From contig NZ_LBMT01000001.1 in assembly GCF_002005545.1 (NCBI RefSeq), positions 250,579 through 314,578 of the forward strand: a stretch of DNA of 64,000 nt. Reading direction: 5' to 3'. The notes beneath the pieces were generated by a model. It had not been told where the DNA came from, did not search any database, and saw nothing but the letters and a program-made list of their open reading frames with translations. The position numbers and the translations under genes are program-made. Below, in pieces: positions 54,548 through 64,000 of the stretch; the stretch's first letter is position 1; every line of letters starts with the position of its first letter. Origin of the DNA: Streptococcus mitis. GTDB lineage: Bacteria; Bacillota; Bacilli; Lactobacillales; Streptococcaceae.

Positions 54548-55585
54548 TTAGGCGACCAGAGGAACTGCTGGTCTGTTTGATAAATCTCTGCATTTAGCAG
54601 TTTTCAATGTTGCCAAAACGAAAGTTAAGAAGATGTTCCTTTTCTCCATGTCGCTTTCTTTGGCGTAATTTACAAGGTTATTCCACACAAGATAGTTGTT
54701 CAGATACTTGGTAGAAACACCGTTAAAGCCACGCATAAACCTCTTTAGCTGGCTATGGTAGCTATTGATATGTTGGATATTATAAATGCCTTTCTTGGCT
54801 TTGCCAGTCTTTAACTGCACAAGGTCAATGCCATTGGCATTTGTAAATCTCACATAGGAGTTCATCTTGTCCGTAACAAGAGTGGAATTGGTCTTAATCC
54901 TACCATCATAAATATGATGTAAATCTCTTGTAGAAACTCTACCAGTATTCGTAATCTTGGAGATAGACAAGCCATTCCTATTAACCGCACAAGGAACACA
55001 TACCTTTTCTTGGGACAAGCCTCTGATATGTGTAGAATGACCACGCTTATGAGCCTTGCGTGGCATAGCAAATGTCTTACTCTTGCTATGATTGCCCTTG
55101 TACGAGATGGCGAAAAAAGTTTCGTCAGCCTCAATAATGCCGTCAAGGGTAACATCGTCTGCCATATTCTGAAGTGCATCCAAAATCTTGTGTCTCCAAA
55201 GGAATGCGGTGTTTCTGTGAATCCCACAAGCAACAGCAGTCTTACGAATGGATAAGCCATTCATCATACAATCAATGTACTGCTCCCACACGGACAAGTC
55301 TTTTCTTGTACCAGACACAATGGAGTTCGTAGCAATCACGAAGGACTTGCCACAATCCTTACATACATATCGCTGTGTGCCATCTTTACGATGACCATTG
55401 CGAACCACATGGATACAGCCACAAAGAGGGCATACACGACCATTTGCAAAGCGTTCCTTTGCTACGAAATCTTCAATATTCAAAGACTTTACAAAGGCAG
55501 GACTTAAAAGCATTGTTTTAAGGCTTTCCTGCTCTGCGACAGTCAACTTACCGATAATATCTAATGCGTCTTTGATAGTAGGCAT
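54548..55585 (-). CDS. IS1595-family transposase (ISSag10-like)
   Basis: A 345-residue transposase: zinc ribbon CPLCGC...CKDCGKS in residues 55-85, a helix-turn-helix (SIRKTAVACGIHRNTAFLWRHK), and a DDE-type core with DGIIEADETFF and DKMNSYVRF. The ATG at 55585 follows AAGGAGG; a TTG two codons earlier is possible. Confidence 0.9.
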   Translation of the reverse strand: MPTIKDALDIIGKLTVAEQESLKTMLLSPAFVKSLNIEDFVAKERFANGRVCPLCGCIHVVRNGHRKDGTQRYVCKDCGKSFVIATNSIVSGTRKDLSVWEQYIDCMMNGLSIRKTAVACGIHRNTAFLWRHKILDALQNMADDVTLDGIIEADETFFAISYKGNHSKSKTFAMPRKAHKRGHSTHIRGLSQEKVCVPCAVNRNGLSISKITNTGRVSTRDLHHIYDGRIKTNSTLVTDKMNSYVRFTNANGIDLVQLKTGKAKKGIYNIQHINSYHSQLKRFMRGFNGVSTKYLNNYLVWNNLVNYAKESDMEKRNIFLTFVLATLKTAKCRDLSNRPAVPLVA

Positions 55586-55675
55586 ATCCAATTACCTCCT
55601 TCGGTGGTACTGTTTCTTACTATTATTATACGCTATTTCTCGTCAAAATCAACCATTTGTTGTGACAGAGCCAAA

Positions 55676-56539
<864 letters not shown>

Positions 56540-56609
56540 TTAACAGAAAAAAAACATTTACGCCATTATATGATATCTATCTCTGTGATAGGTTTTCTTT
56601 ATGACCGAT

Positions 56610-56933
56610 TTAAAAGACCAAACGCAAGACTGCAATCAAGACAACTCCAAAGAGAACTGTTCCGACTAGATTTCGGTAGCGAAAGGCTACCCAAGCTGTT
56701 GGAAAGACTGCTAAGAAGTCCAGCCATTTGATTTGAGGCAGGCTACCAACCTTGCCTGTCACTACACTTGAAAGAATCAAGGCAAAGATAATAGAAACGG
56801 GCAAGAACTTCAAAAAACGCTCAACGATTGCAGGTAAACCCTTATACTTGACCAAGATGAAGGGAATCATACGGGGAATCCAAGTCACCAAGCCAGAGAA
56901 AATAACTGCTAATAAAAGATACTTACTGACCAT
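56610..56933 (-). CDS. azlD: AzlD-family branched-chain amino acid export subunit
   Basis: A 107-residue protein with three to four membrane segments, of the AzlD family. It overlaps azlC by 11 bases and works with it as an amino-acid exporter. Confidence 0.88.
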   Translation of the reverse strand: MVSKYLLLAVIFSGLVTWIPRMIPFILVKYKGLPAIVERFLKFLPVSIIFALILSSVVTGKVGSLPQIKWLDFLAVFPTAWVAFRYRNLVGTVLFGVVLIAVLRLVF

Positions 56934-57618
56934 CTAAAACCACCCCCATTGTACAACCAAGTAGCGTCGCAAACAGAACAGCGAGTGACTGAGACACCAC
57001 TGTCAAGAGTAAAAAGAAGGACACCGCAACAACTGTTAGGATAATGAGCAGATTGCGGACAGGAATCCGTCTTTGCATAATCTGGAATTGCGAAGCAAAA
57101 ATACCAATAAACATCCCAACCAGGGCAAAATCTAAACCAAAGATTTCTGGATTTGGCAGCAGGCCACCCAGAGCCGTTCCGACTACTGTTCCCACAAACC
57201 AAGCCACATAGCTGTTAAGATTGTTTCCGTGCATCCACATCGGATTGACCTTGTCTGCATGAGCCAATTCGCCCATCAAAACACCATAAGTCTCATCCGT
57301 CAAGATACTAGACATACCGATATTGTGCCAGAGACTAGTATGACGGAAATAGGTCGACGCATGCAAACTCAACAAAAAGAGACGCAAATTAATCAAAAAG
57401 ACCGTCATCGCAATAGCTGCCACAGGAGCTTGAACCGCAATCAGTGCCAGCATGGCAAACTGGGCACTCCCAGCATAAACAAAGAGGCTCATCAAGCCCA
57501 TCTCAACAGGTGTCACATAGGGCGCACCGATAATCCCACAGGCAAGGCCAATACTGACATAACCAAGGGCCGTTGGCATGGCTGCCTGCGCCCCCTCCCA
57601 AAATCCTTTTTCTTTCAT
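56923..57618 (-). CDS. azlC: AzlC-family amino acid transporter
   Basis: A 231-residue membrane protein with about six segments and the AzlC core GIIGAPYVTPVEMGLMSLFVYAGSAQF (shown in part). The start at 57618 follows AGGAG; the ATG four codons earlier lies before that site. Confidence 0.88.
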   Translation of the reverse strand: MKEKGFWEGAQAAMPTALGYVSIGLACGIIGAPYVTPVEMGLMSLFVYAGSAQFAMLALIAVQAPVAAIAMTVFLINLRLFLLSLHASTYFRHTSLWHNIGMSSILTDETYGVLMGELAHADKVNPMWMHGNNLNSYVAWFVGTVVGTALGGLLPNPEIFGLDFALVGMFIGIFASQFQIMQRRIPVRNLLIILTVVAVSFFLLLTVVSQSLAVLFATLLGCTMGVVLDGQ

Positions 57619-57699
57619 CTTTCTCCTCATATTGTCTTAATAGGTGGGCTGAACAAGCTCCAGCCACAGCATGGACTATTATAACACATTCATAGAAGA

Positions 57700-57732
57700 G
57701 AAAAAAGTCTGCTGATTGTAATCAGACAGACT
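57700..57732 (-). terminator. Terminator of the tsa operon
   Basis: AGTCTG...CAGACT with a TCTGATTACAATCAG inner stem, followed by six T on the minus strand. Confidence 0.85.
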
Positions 57733-57737
57733 CCTTT

Positions 57738-58748
57738 TTATTCCATGGTATCAAAAGCGAGACTTGGTTTGGCATTGAGGCCCAAGCTTGCAAAATTTTC
57801 TTTGTTCCACTCGCTGACGCTGGCATAGGCAATCATTCCTGCATTGTCTCCACAAAGACGCAGTGGTGGGATGATGACCTTGACATCTGTGATTTCGGCC
57901 GCTAGGCGTTCTCTGAGACCTTTATTGGCTGCCACACCACCTGCCACGACAAGGGTTTTAACAGGGTATTTCTCCAAAGCCTTCTTAGTTTTAGCCATAA
58001 GAATATCCAAGACAGCTGCTTGGAAGGAAGCACACAAATCCTCTGTGGACAAGCTTTCTCCCTTTTGCTCAGCATTGTGGTGAAGATTGATAAAGGCAGA
58101 TTTCAAACCTGAGAATGAAAACTCCAGATTATCTTCCTTAATCATGGCACGAGGAAAATCATAAATATCCTGTCCCTGATGAGCTAGCTCGTCAATCTCA
58201 CGACCGGCAGGATAGGTCAAGCCCATGACACGGCCGACCTTATCATAGGCCTCGCCAACCGCGTCATCTCGCGTTTCCCCAACAATCTTGTAGTCACCAG
58301 CCTCCGAAACATAAACCAACTCTGTGTGTCCACCGCTGACCAAGAGGGCTAGCAAGGGAAACTCCAAAGGCTCCACACTCTGAGCGGCCATGAGGTGACC
58401 AGCCATGTGGTTAACAGGGATAAGTGGAAGTCCATGTGCCCAAGCAAAGGCCTTGGCAGCTGACAAACCAACTAGCAAGGCTCCAACCAAGCCTGGTCCA
58501 TAGGTAACAGCCACAGCTGTCACATCGTCTTCGGTAATCCCTGCTTCTGCCAGAGCCTCCTCGATACAGGCTGTAATGACCTCGACATGGTGACGACTGG
58601 CTACTTCTGGCACTACGCCCCCAAAACGTTTGTGGCTCTCAATTTGACTGGCAATGACATTGGACAAGAGTTCATCGTCGTTTTTCAGTACGGCAACACT
58701 GGTCTCATCACAGGATGTCTCAAATGCTAAAATATATCTATCCTTCAT
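57738..58748 (-). CDS. tsaD: tRNA N6-threonylcarbamoyladenosine transferase TsaD
   Basis: Transfers the threonylcarbamoyl group to A37 of ANN-reading tRNAs. It has 336 residues with the metal-binding HMAGH and the ASKHA-fold ETSCDETS start. Overlaps rimI by 11 bases. Confidence 0.95.
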   Translation of the reverse strand: MKDRYILAFETSCDETSVAVLKNDDELLSNVIASQIESHKRFGGVVPEVASRHHVEVITACIEEALAEAGITEDDVTAVAVTYGPGLVGALLVGLSAAKAFAWAHGLPLIPVNHMAGHLMAAQSVEPLEFPLLALLVSGGHTELVYVSEAGDYKIVGETRDDAVGEAYDKVGRVMGLTYPAGREIDELAHQGQDIYDFPRAMIKEDNLEFSFSGLKSAFINLHHNAEQKGESLSTEDLCASFQAAVLDILMAKTKKALEKYPVKTLVVAGGVAANKGLRERLAAEITDVKVIIPPLRLCGDNAGMIAYASVSEWNKENFASLGLNAKPSLAFDTME

Positions 58749-59175
58749 CTATTTCTCTCTTCATGATGATGGCGTCCTCGACCGGGTCATGGTAGTAGGC
58801 CTTTCGCTCAGCGATGACTGCCATTTTTTCTTTCTTGTAAAATGCTTGCGCTCGTTGATTTGACTTTCTGACTTCGAGGAAAATCTCCTTGTCTGTCGGC
58901 AATTGAGCAAACAAGGCTGACGCAATTCCCTGACCCTGATAGTCTCCTTTAACAGCGATTTGCAAGACTTCTGCCTCAAAGATATTTTCCTGCACAGCTA
59001 GAAATCCAATCACTTCTGCCCCATCATAAGCCAGAGCATACCAAGTCTGGTCTTGGGACAGGTCTGCTTGGATTTGTTCCAGAGTCCAAGGACTGACTGG
59101 GTAAACAGCTGCCATGACAGCGTAGATGTCTTGAGCCAAGTCAGGTTGCTGTTGGATTCGTTTGATTTCTATCAT
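58738..59175 (-). CDS. rimI: Ribosomal-protein-alanine acetyltransferase RimI
   Basis: A 145-residue GNAT enzyme with the acetyl-CoA loop [15 protein letters not shown]. Between tsaB and tsaD, overlapping both. Confidence 0.9.
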   Translation of the reverse strand: MIEIKRIQQQPDLAQDIYAVMAAVYPVSPWTLEQIQADLSQDQTWYALAYDGAEVIGFLAVQENIFEAEVLQIAVKGDYQGQGIASALFAQLPTDKEIFLEVRKSNQRAQAFYKKEKMAVIAERKAYYHDPVEDAIIMKREIDEG

Positions 59176-59855
59176 AGGCGTTTAATGTAAGACTCGCCAG
59201 ACTCTGTGTGGTTCTTGAGCCAGTTTTCCTCAGCCTCAACACGCTTGAGGTAGTTAGGCACAAAGTCGTGCAAGGAGTCTGCTTCCTTGTCCCAGGCCAA
59301 AAGAGCTAGATTAGCTGCATTTGGCAAGGTTTCTTTGAAATTAGTCCTTGGCAAGTGTTCTTGAATCTGCTCCACAAAGGTGCCAACTTCTCCGACAAAG
59401 GTTACCTGACTAGCCCCCTTGATTAACTCAATCACTCGCTCAAAAGGCAGGTGCGCTTCTGGCATGACAGGTTTGGCATTTTCATAAAATCCTGCGTAAA
59501 CATTGTTGCGACGTGCATCCATCAAAGGAACGAACAAGCCTTCTTGTTGGTAGGGCACCAGAGCCAAGAGGCTAGACATACCAACTAACTCAATGTTCAG
59601 AGTATGAGCCAGCGTCTTAGCAGTGGCTACCGCGATTCGCAAGCCTGTGTAACTACCTGGTCCTTCCGCCACCACGATTCGGTCCAAATCCTTGGGCGTC
59701 CAGTCCAAACTTGCCATCAAAAAATCGATGGCAGGCATGAGGGTAATACTGTGATTTTTCTTAATATCAATCGTCATCTCGGCAAGAATCTGCTTGTCCT
59801 CTAAAATAGCGAGAGAAAGAGCCTTGCTGGACGTATCAAAAGCTAATACTTTCAT
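59172..59855 (-). CDS. tsaB: TsaB, partner of TsaD in t6A synthesis
   Basis: A 227-residue ASKHA-fold protein (MKVLAFDTSSKALSLAI start; GPGSYTGLRIA) that scaffolds the TsaD complex. First gene of the three. Confidence 0.93.
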   Translation of the reverse strand: MKVLAFDTSSKALSLAILEDKQILAEMTIDIKKNHSITLMPAIDFLMASLDWTPKDLDRIVVAEGPGSYTGLRIAVATAKTLAHTLNIELVGMSSLLALVPYQQEGLFVPLMDARRNNVYAGFYENAKPVMPEAHLPFERVIELIKGASQVTFVGEVGTFVEQIQEHLPRTNFKETLPNAANLALLAWDKEADSLHDFVPNYLKRVEAEENWLKNHTESGESYIKRL

Positions 59856-59929
59856 AACACATTCCTATCTTTTTGTCTGCTTACTATTATACTACAAAAG
59901 CTGGCACATGGGAATTTTCTTTATCCCCA

Positions 59930-59960
59930 AACAAAAAGCCCCAGCATGAGCAGGGCATCT
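59930..59960 (-). terminator. Terminator of the small membrane protein gene
   Basis: GCCC...GGGC hairpin followed by TTTTTG on the minus strand, directly after the stop of the 71-aa gene. Confidence 0.65.
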
Positions 59961-60174
59961 AAGCATTTAATCCAAAGTAAAATACAAACCAAACGACATA
60001 GGTTACGAGGAGGAGAAAAAGCGAATAGAGAGTCACAAAGGTAATCTTCCACAAGAACTTGGTTTGTCGTCGTTCCAGTTTGGCAAATAGAAGATTCCCT
60101 CCATAAACACAAGCAATAAAAACGATAAAAGCTACCACGCGAACTCCGATAGCAAAAGCAAATAAGTTATACAT
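59959..60174 (-). CDS. Small two-segment membrane protein
   Basis: A 71-residue protein with two hydrophobic segments (FIVFIACVYGGNLLF and LYSLFLLLVTYVVWFVFYF). Unknown role; promoter overlaps a CcpA-type site, so carbon-dependent expression is likely. Confidence 0.7.
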   Translation of the reverse strand: MYNLFAFAIGVRVVAFIVFIACVYGGNLLFAKLERRQTKFLWKITFVTLYSLFLLLVTYVVWFVFYFGLNA

Positions 60175-60240
60175 AGGGAACCTCCTTGACTTAAAATCTA
60201 TATGGAATTATGACCAGCAATAAATTTCACTTCCATTATC

Positions 60241-60278
60241 AATATAACACATTTTCTTTATTTTTGCAAGCGCTTACC
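60241..60278 (-). promoter_or_regulatory. Promoter and cre site of the 71-aa gene
   Basis: -35 TTGCAA (60264-60269) and -10 TATATT (60241-60246), spacer 17. TGCAAGCGCTTACC (60265-60278) matches the CcpA operator at about 12 of 14 positions and covers the -35, predicting repression by CcpA. Confidence 0.7.
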
Positions 60279-60313
60279 AAAGGAATTATCCCATGACTTT
60301 CTCGTTTCCGTCT

Positions 60314-60342
60314 TTTACTAATTTTTCATTTTGTGGTATAAT
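60314..60342 (+). promoter_or_regulatory. rpoY-rnjA promoter
   Basis: -35 TTTACT (60314-60319) and an extended -10 TGGTATAAT (TATAAT 60337-60342), spacer 17, about 110 bases before rpoY. Confidence 0.7.
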
Positions 60343-60453
60343 TGAAATAATTGTAACGAATCAAGGTCAATCTAGACACAAAATGGAATGAAATCAAGCA
60401 AATCTCTGCTAAAAGTTTGGAATAAGCTGACCTGTAAAATAGAAAGGAACTAT

Positions 60454-60687
60454 ATGATTTACAAAGTTTTTTATCAAGAAACAAAAGAACGTAGCCCACG
60501 CCGTGAAACTACACGCGCACTTTATCTAGACATCGATGCTAGCTCAGAACTTGAGGGTCGTATCGCTGCTCGCCAACTTGTCGAAGAAAATCGCCCAGAG
60601 TACAATATCGAGTATATCGAACGCTTGTCTGACAAATTGCTAGATTACGAAAAAGAAACTGGCGCCTTCGAAATTACGGAGTTCTAA
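60454..60687 (+). CDS. rpoY: RNA polymerase epsilon subunit
   Basis: A 77-residue DUF1447 protein, the epsilon subunit of Firmicute RNA polymerase. Starts [18 protein letters not shown]; the start at 60454 follows AAAGGA. One base before rnjA, as usual. Confidence 0.9.
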   Translation: MIYKVFYQETKERSPRRETTRALYLDIDASSELEGRIAARQLVEENRPEYNIEYIERLSDKLLDYEKETGAFEITEF

Positions 60688-60688
60688 T

Positions 60689-62368
60689 ATGGCCTATACT
60701 CTTAAACCAGAAGAAGTCGGCGTTTTTGCTATCGGTGGTCTGGGAGAAATCGGGAAAAACACTTACGGGATTGAATACCAAGATGAGATTATCATCGTCG
60801 ATGCTGGGATTAAATTCCCAGAAGATGACTTGCTGGGTATCGACTATGTCATTCCTGACTACTCTTACATCGTAGACAACATCGACCGCGTCAAGGCTGT
60901 TTTGATTACCCACGGACACGAGGACCACATCGGTGGGATTCCATTCCTGCTCAAGCAAGCAAATGTCCCTATCTATGCTGGACCGCTTGCCTTGGCTTTG
61001 ATTCGTGGGAAACTCGAAGAACACGGCCTCTTGCGCAACGCCAAACTTTACGAAATCAACCACAATACTGAGTTGACCTTTAAAAATCTCAAGGCAACTT
61101 TCTTTAGAACCACTCACTCTATTCCAGAGCCTTTGGGAATTGTCATTCATACTCCTCAAGGGAAAATCGTCTGTACGGGGGACTTTAAGTTTGACTTTAC
61201 TCCAGTTGGTGAACCAGCAGACTTGCACCGTATGGCGGCTCTTGGTGAAGAAGGCGTGCTCTGTCTTCTCTCGGACTCGACAAATGCAGAAGTGCCAACC
61301 TTTACCAACTCTGAAAAAGTCGTTGGCCAGTCCATTATGAAGATTATACAAGGCATCGAAGGACGTATCATCTTTGCATCCTTTGCCTCAAATATCTTCC
61401 GTCTCCAGCAAGCAACAGAAGCTGCTGTTAAGACTGGACGTAAGATTGCGGTCTTTGGTCGTTCTATGGAAAAGGCCATTGTCAACGGAATTGAGCTTGG
61501 TTACATCAAAGCTCCTAAGGGAACCTTTATCGAGCCAAATGAAATCAAAGACTACCCTGCAGGCGAGGTTCTCATCCTCTGTACAGGTAGTCAAGGTGAG
61601 CCTATGGCGGCCCTCTCTCGTATCGCCAACGGAACCCACCGTCAGGTGCAACTCCAACCCGGCGATACCGTTATCTTCTCTTCAAGTCCAATCCCTGGAA
61701 ATACGACTAGCGTCAACAAGCTGATTAACATCATTTCAGAAGCTGGTGTCGAAGTTATCCACGGTAAGGTTAACAATATCCATACATCTGGACACGGTGG
61801 CCAGCAAGAGCAAAAACTCATGCTCCGCTTGATTAAGCCAAAATACTTCATGCCTGTCCACGGTGAATACCGCATGCAAAAAGTCCATGCTGGACTTGCG
61901 GTGGATACTGGTGTTGAGAAGGACAATATCTTTATCATGAGCAATGGTGATGTGCTTGCCCTCACTGCTGACTCAGCTCGTATTGCAGGTCATTTCAACG
62001 CCCAAGATATCTATGTCGATGGAAATCGTATCGGTGAAATCGGCGCAGCTGTCCTCAAAGATCGTCGTGATCTATCTGAAGACGGTGTCGTTCTAGCAGT
62101 CGCAACTGTTGACTTCAAATCACAGATGATTCTGTCTGGTCCAGACATCCTCAGCCGAGGCTTTGTCTACATGAGAGAGTCTGGCGACCTGATTCGCCAA
62201 AGCCAGCGCATCCTCTTCAATGCAATTCGTATCGCACTGAAAAACAAGGATGCTAGCGTGCAATCTGTCAATGGTGCCATTGTCAACGCTATTCGCCCCT
62301 TCCTTTATGAAAATACAGAACGTGAACCGATTATCATCCCTATGATCCTCACACCAGATGAAGAATAA
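60689..62368 (+). CDS. rnjA: Ribonuclease J1
   Basis: A 559-residue metallo-beta-lactamase nuclease with 5'-3' exo- and endonuclease activity on m[12 protein letters not shown] metal motif (about residues 73-81), DGKF-type CTGDFKFD, and the beta-CASP signatures are intact. Follows rpoY directly. Confidence 0.95.
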   Translation: MAYTLKPEEVGVFAIGGLGEIGKNTYGIEYQDEIIIVDAGIKFPEDDLLGIDYVIPDYSYIVDNIDRVKAVLITHGHEDHIGGIPFLLKQANVPIYAGPLALALIRGKLEEHGLLRNAKLYEINHNTELTFKNLKATFFRTTHSIPEPLGIVIHTPQGKIVCTGDFKFDFTPVGEPADLHRMAALGEEGVLCLLSDSTNAEVPTFTNSEKVVGQSIMKIIQGIEGRIIFASFASNIFRLQQATEAAVKTGRKIAVFGRSMEKAIVNGIELGYIKAPKGTFIEPNEIKDYPAGEVLILCTGSQGEPMAALSRIANGTHRQVQLQPGDTVIFSSSPIPGNTTSVNKLINIISEAGVEVIHGKVNNIHTSGHGGQQEQKLMLRLIKPKYFMPVHGEYRMQKVHAGLAVDTGVEKDNIFIMSNGDVLALTADSARIAGHFNAQDIYVDGNRIGEIGAAVLKDRRDLSEDGVVLAVATVDFKSQMILSGPDILSRGFVYMRESGDLIRQSQRILFNAIRIALKNKDASVQSVNGAIVNAIRPFLYENTEREPIIIPMILTPDEE

Positions 62369-62376
62369 AGCAAGAA

Positions 62377-62404
62377 AACAGCCCCGAAAACGGAGCTGTT
62401 TTTC
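62377..62404 (+). terminator. Terminator of rnjA
   Basis: AAACAGCCCCG-AAAA-CGGAGCTGTTT followed by T-run on the plus strand. Confidence 0.8.
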
Positions 62405-62426
62405 TCTATGCTTTCTTTTGAGATTG

Positions 62427-62591
62427 AAACTCAATAAAAATCGAAATCAGACTAGAAGGCTAGGCGAAAGCATAACTTGAGTTAGCTCCCATAGTTCGGG
62501 GAACTATGGGAGGCTGGAGATGAATCAAAGCCAAGCTTTGAACTCATTCGTAAGAAGCCGACGACGTATCATTTTGATTTTTGAAGAGTTT
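62427..62591. repeat. MITE-like repeat at the mnmG end
   Basis: A 165-bp element with 21-bp imperfect terminal inverted repeats (AAACTC...AAAAATC...; 17 of 21 match). Its ends look like BOX ends (ATACTC...). A 12-bp perfect hairpin with a GGG loop lies at 62486-62512 (CTCCCATAGTTC). The mnmG stop and its last codons are inside the right end. No ORF inside. Confidence 0.65.
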
Positions 62592-64000
62592 TAGAAATAC
62601 TACGATTTTTACCTTCCAGATAGACCATCAAAATAGAAATATCTGCTGGGTTTACTCCCGAAATACGACTGGCTTGGCCGATGGTTTCTGGATTGATAAG
62701 TTTGAACTTCTGACGAGCTTCGGTTGCAATAGAATCAATGTCATCCCAGTCAATATTGGCTGGAATGCGTTTTTCTTCCATGCGTTTCATCTTGGCAACC
62801 TGGTCCATAGCTTTTGAAATATAGCCTTCGTACTTGATTTCTGTTTCAATCAATTCGATAATCTTGTCATCCAAGTCCTCTGCTGCTGGCCCGATGAAAG
62901 CCACCACATCTTGATAAGAAACTTCTGGACGGCGAAGGAATTCTTTGGCTGTCACCGCATCTGTCAACGGCTTGAAGCCCATCTCCTCAACCTTGGCATT
63001 GGTTTCCTTGACTGGCTTGAGTTTGATGCTGTCTAGGCGTTTCATCTCATTTTCAAATTGATTTTTCTTGATTTCAAAGCGAGCCCAGCGTTCATCATCC
63101 ACAAGACCAATCTCACGCCCCATCTCAGTCAAACGCATATCAGCATTGTCATGGCGGAGAATGAGACGGTATTCAGCACGACTGGTCAAGAGACGATAGG
63201 GTTCAATGGTTCCCTTGGTCACCAAGTCATCAATCATCACCCCAATATAACCGTCACTGCGCTTCAAAATCAACTCAGGCTTGCCTTGGATTTTCAGAGC
63301 TGCATTGATCCCAGCGATAATCCCTTGGCCAGCAGCTTCTTCATAACCTGACGTTCCATTTGTCTGTCCAGCAGTGAAAAGACCTGAGATTTTCTTGGTT
63401 TCCAGAGTCGCACGCAACTGATGAGGCAAGACCATATCATACTCAATGGCATAACCTGTTCGCATCATCTCTGCATTTTCCAAACCTTTGATAGAATGAA
63501 CAAGTTCACGTTGCACATCCTCAGGGAGACTGGTTGAGAGGCCTTGCACATAGACTTCCTCTGTATTGCGTCCCTCTGGCTCAAGGAAGAGTTGGTGGCG
63601 TTCCTTGTCCGCAAAGCGCACAATCTTGTCTTCAATCGACGGACAGTAACGAGGCCCCACTCCCTTGACCACACCTGTAAACATAGGCGCACGGTGGAGG
63701 TTGTTTTGAATAATCTCATGACTGGTACCGTTGGTATAGGTCAACCAGCATGGCACTTGGTCTTTGACATAATCCTCATCACGTGAAGTATAAGAGAAGT
63801 GATTAGGCGCTTCATCTCCTGGCTGAATCTCGGTCACATCGTAGTTGATTGAAGAAGCCTTGACACGTGGAGGGGTTCCTGTCTTGAAACGACCGATTTC
63901 GAGGCCCAGTTCCTTGAGATTGTCAGCAAGGTTAATAGAAGCTAGGCTGTGGTTAGGGCCTGACGAGTACTTGAGGTCTCCGATGATAATTTCCCCACGG
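62569..64000 (-). CDS. mnmG: tRNA uridine 5-carboxymethylaminomethyl modification enzyme MnmG (partial)
   Basis: FAD enzyme that with MnmE modifies the wobble uridine of tRNAs. The gene enters from the right edge, so the N-terminus and FAD fold are outside; what is seen begins near [20 protein letters not shown] and runs to the stop. C-terminal helical domain for MnmE and tRNA contact is complete. The last residues KTLQKSK are encoded by the terminal repeat at 62571-62591. Confidence 0.93.
   Translation of the reverse strand, partial: RGEIIIGDLKYSSGPNHSLASINLADNLKELGLEIGRFKTGTPPRVKASSINYDVTEIQPGDEAPNHFSYTSRDEDYVKDQVPCWLTYTNGTSHEIIQNNLHRAPMFTGVVKGVGPRYCPSIEDKIVRFADKERHQLFLEPEGRNTEEVYVQGLSTSLPEDVQRELVHSIKGLENAEMMRTGYAIEYDMVLPHQLRATLETKKISGLFTAGQTNGTSGYEEAAGQGIIAGINAALKIQGKPELILKRSDGYIGVMIDDLVTKGTIEPYRLLTSRAEYRLILRHDNADMRLTEMGREIGLVDDERWARFEIKKNQFENEMKRLDSIKLKPVKETNAKVEEMGFKPLTDAVTAKEFLRRPEVSYQDVVAFIGPAAEDLDDKIIELIETEIKYEGYISKAMDQVAKMKRMEEKRIPANIDWDDIDSIATEARQKFKLINPETIGQASRISGVNPADISILMVYLEGKNRSISKTLQKSK

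Larger units (their letters stand above)
53949..55672 (-). mobile_element. MTnSag1-like mobilizable transposon carrying lnu(C)
   Basis: Exactly 1,724 bp, between 24-bp imperfect inverted repeats (53949-53972 and 55649-55672, beginning GGCTATGTCACAACAAA and GGCTCTGTCACAACAAA), and flanked by an 8-bp duplication AAATTATT (53941-53948, 55673-55680). It carries an IS1595-family transposase and lnu(C). This length and gene pair match MTnSag1 of S. agalactiae as I recall it. The oriT it is reported to hold could not be confirmed by eye; a 9-bp inverted repeat at 53989-54012 is a candidate. Confidence 0.93.

Overview
The window is chromosomal DNA of a mitis-group Streptococcus (S. pneumoniae / S. 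mitis / S. oralis / S. pseudopneumoniae cluster). The evidence is protein content and gene order (rpsN-to-rpsJ ribosomal operon, nrdG/nrdD, cls, folC, spx, uvrA/corA, mutL-ruvA-tag, a YesM/YesN two-component system, metQ/metNI, tsaD-rimI-tsaB, rpoY-rnjA, mnmG), a BOX repeat whose core matches the BOXA1R primer site, and a ComX box (TACGAATA). The species cannot be fixed from this sequence alone.

Layout. 1-6760: minus-strand S10/spc ribosomal operon, read from a promoter near 6754-6782. 6873-12430: anaerobic ribonucleotide reductase and activase, an acetyltransferase, a small conserved protein beside a BOX element, and a late-competence two-gene unit. 12432-18263: cardiolipin synthase, a lipoprotein pseudogene, folC, a hairpin array, the ireB-ruvX-DUF1292 operon, a DUF1307 lipoprotein and spx. 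18399-21441: mgtA with a very elaborate leader (M-box riboswitch, terminator, then an unannotated acidic/proline-rich 23-codon ORF that can pair with the mgtA initiation region). 21462-25347: M24 aminopeptidase and uvrA.

25411-36257: a 10.8-kb satellite-prophage-like (PICI-like) island between uvrA and corA, bounded by a 25-bp direct repeat (24/25 identical) that contains the corA -10 box. It has a tyrosine integrase, divergent repressor/Cro genes, Rha- and RhuM-type proteins, replication genes next to an iteron origin, ArpU/DUF1492 late regulators and several small ORFs and RNA candidates. It has no capsid, tail, portal or lysis genes.

36301-49661: corA, a DUF1129 protein, a TfoX-N protein, an S66 peptidase, a SemiSWEET, tag-ruvA-mutL, a LytTR regulator with a DUF3021 membrane partner and its own tandem binding site, nrdI, a YesN/YesM/YesL system with a CcpA-like site, and an ECF substrate component. 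49718-53889: the methionine transporter (metQ, a peptidase, metN, metI) under a perfect MtaR box. 53949-55672: an exactly 1,724-bp MTnSag1-like mobilizable transposon carrying the lincosamide resistance gene lnu(C), with an 8-bp target duplication, inserted at the stop codon of an amino-acid-binding lipoprotein gene. 55676-64000: that lipoprotein, azlCD, the tsaD-rimI-tsaB operon, a CcpA-controlled small membrane protein, rpoY-rnjA, and mnmG, whose last codons lie inside a MITE-like repeat.

The most unusual signals are the double-layer mgtA leader, the way the island rebuilds the corA promoter, the small-RNA and microprotein candidates in the island, the lnu(C) transposon placed for read-through, and the repeat-derived end of mnmG.
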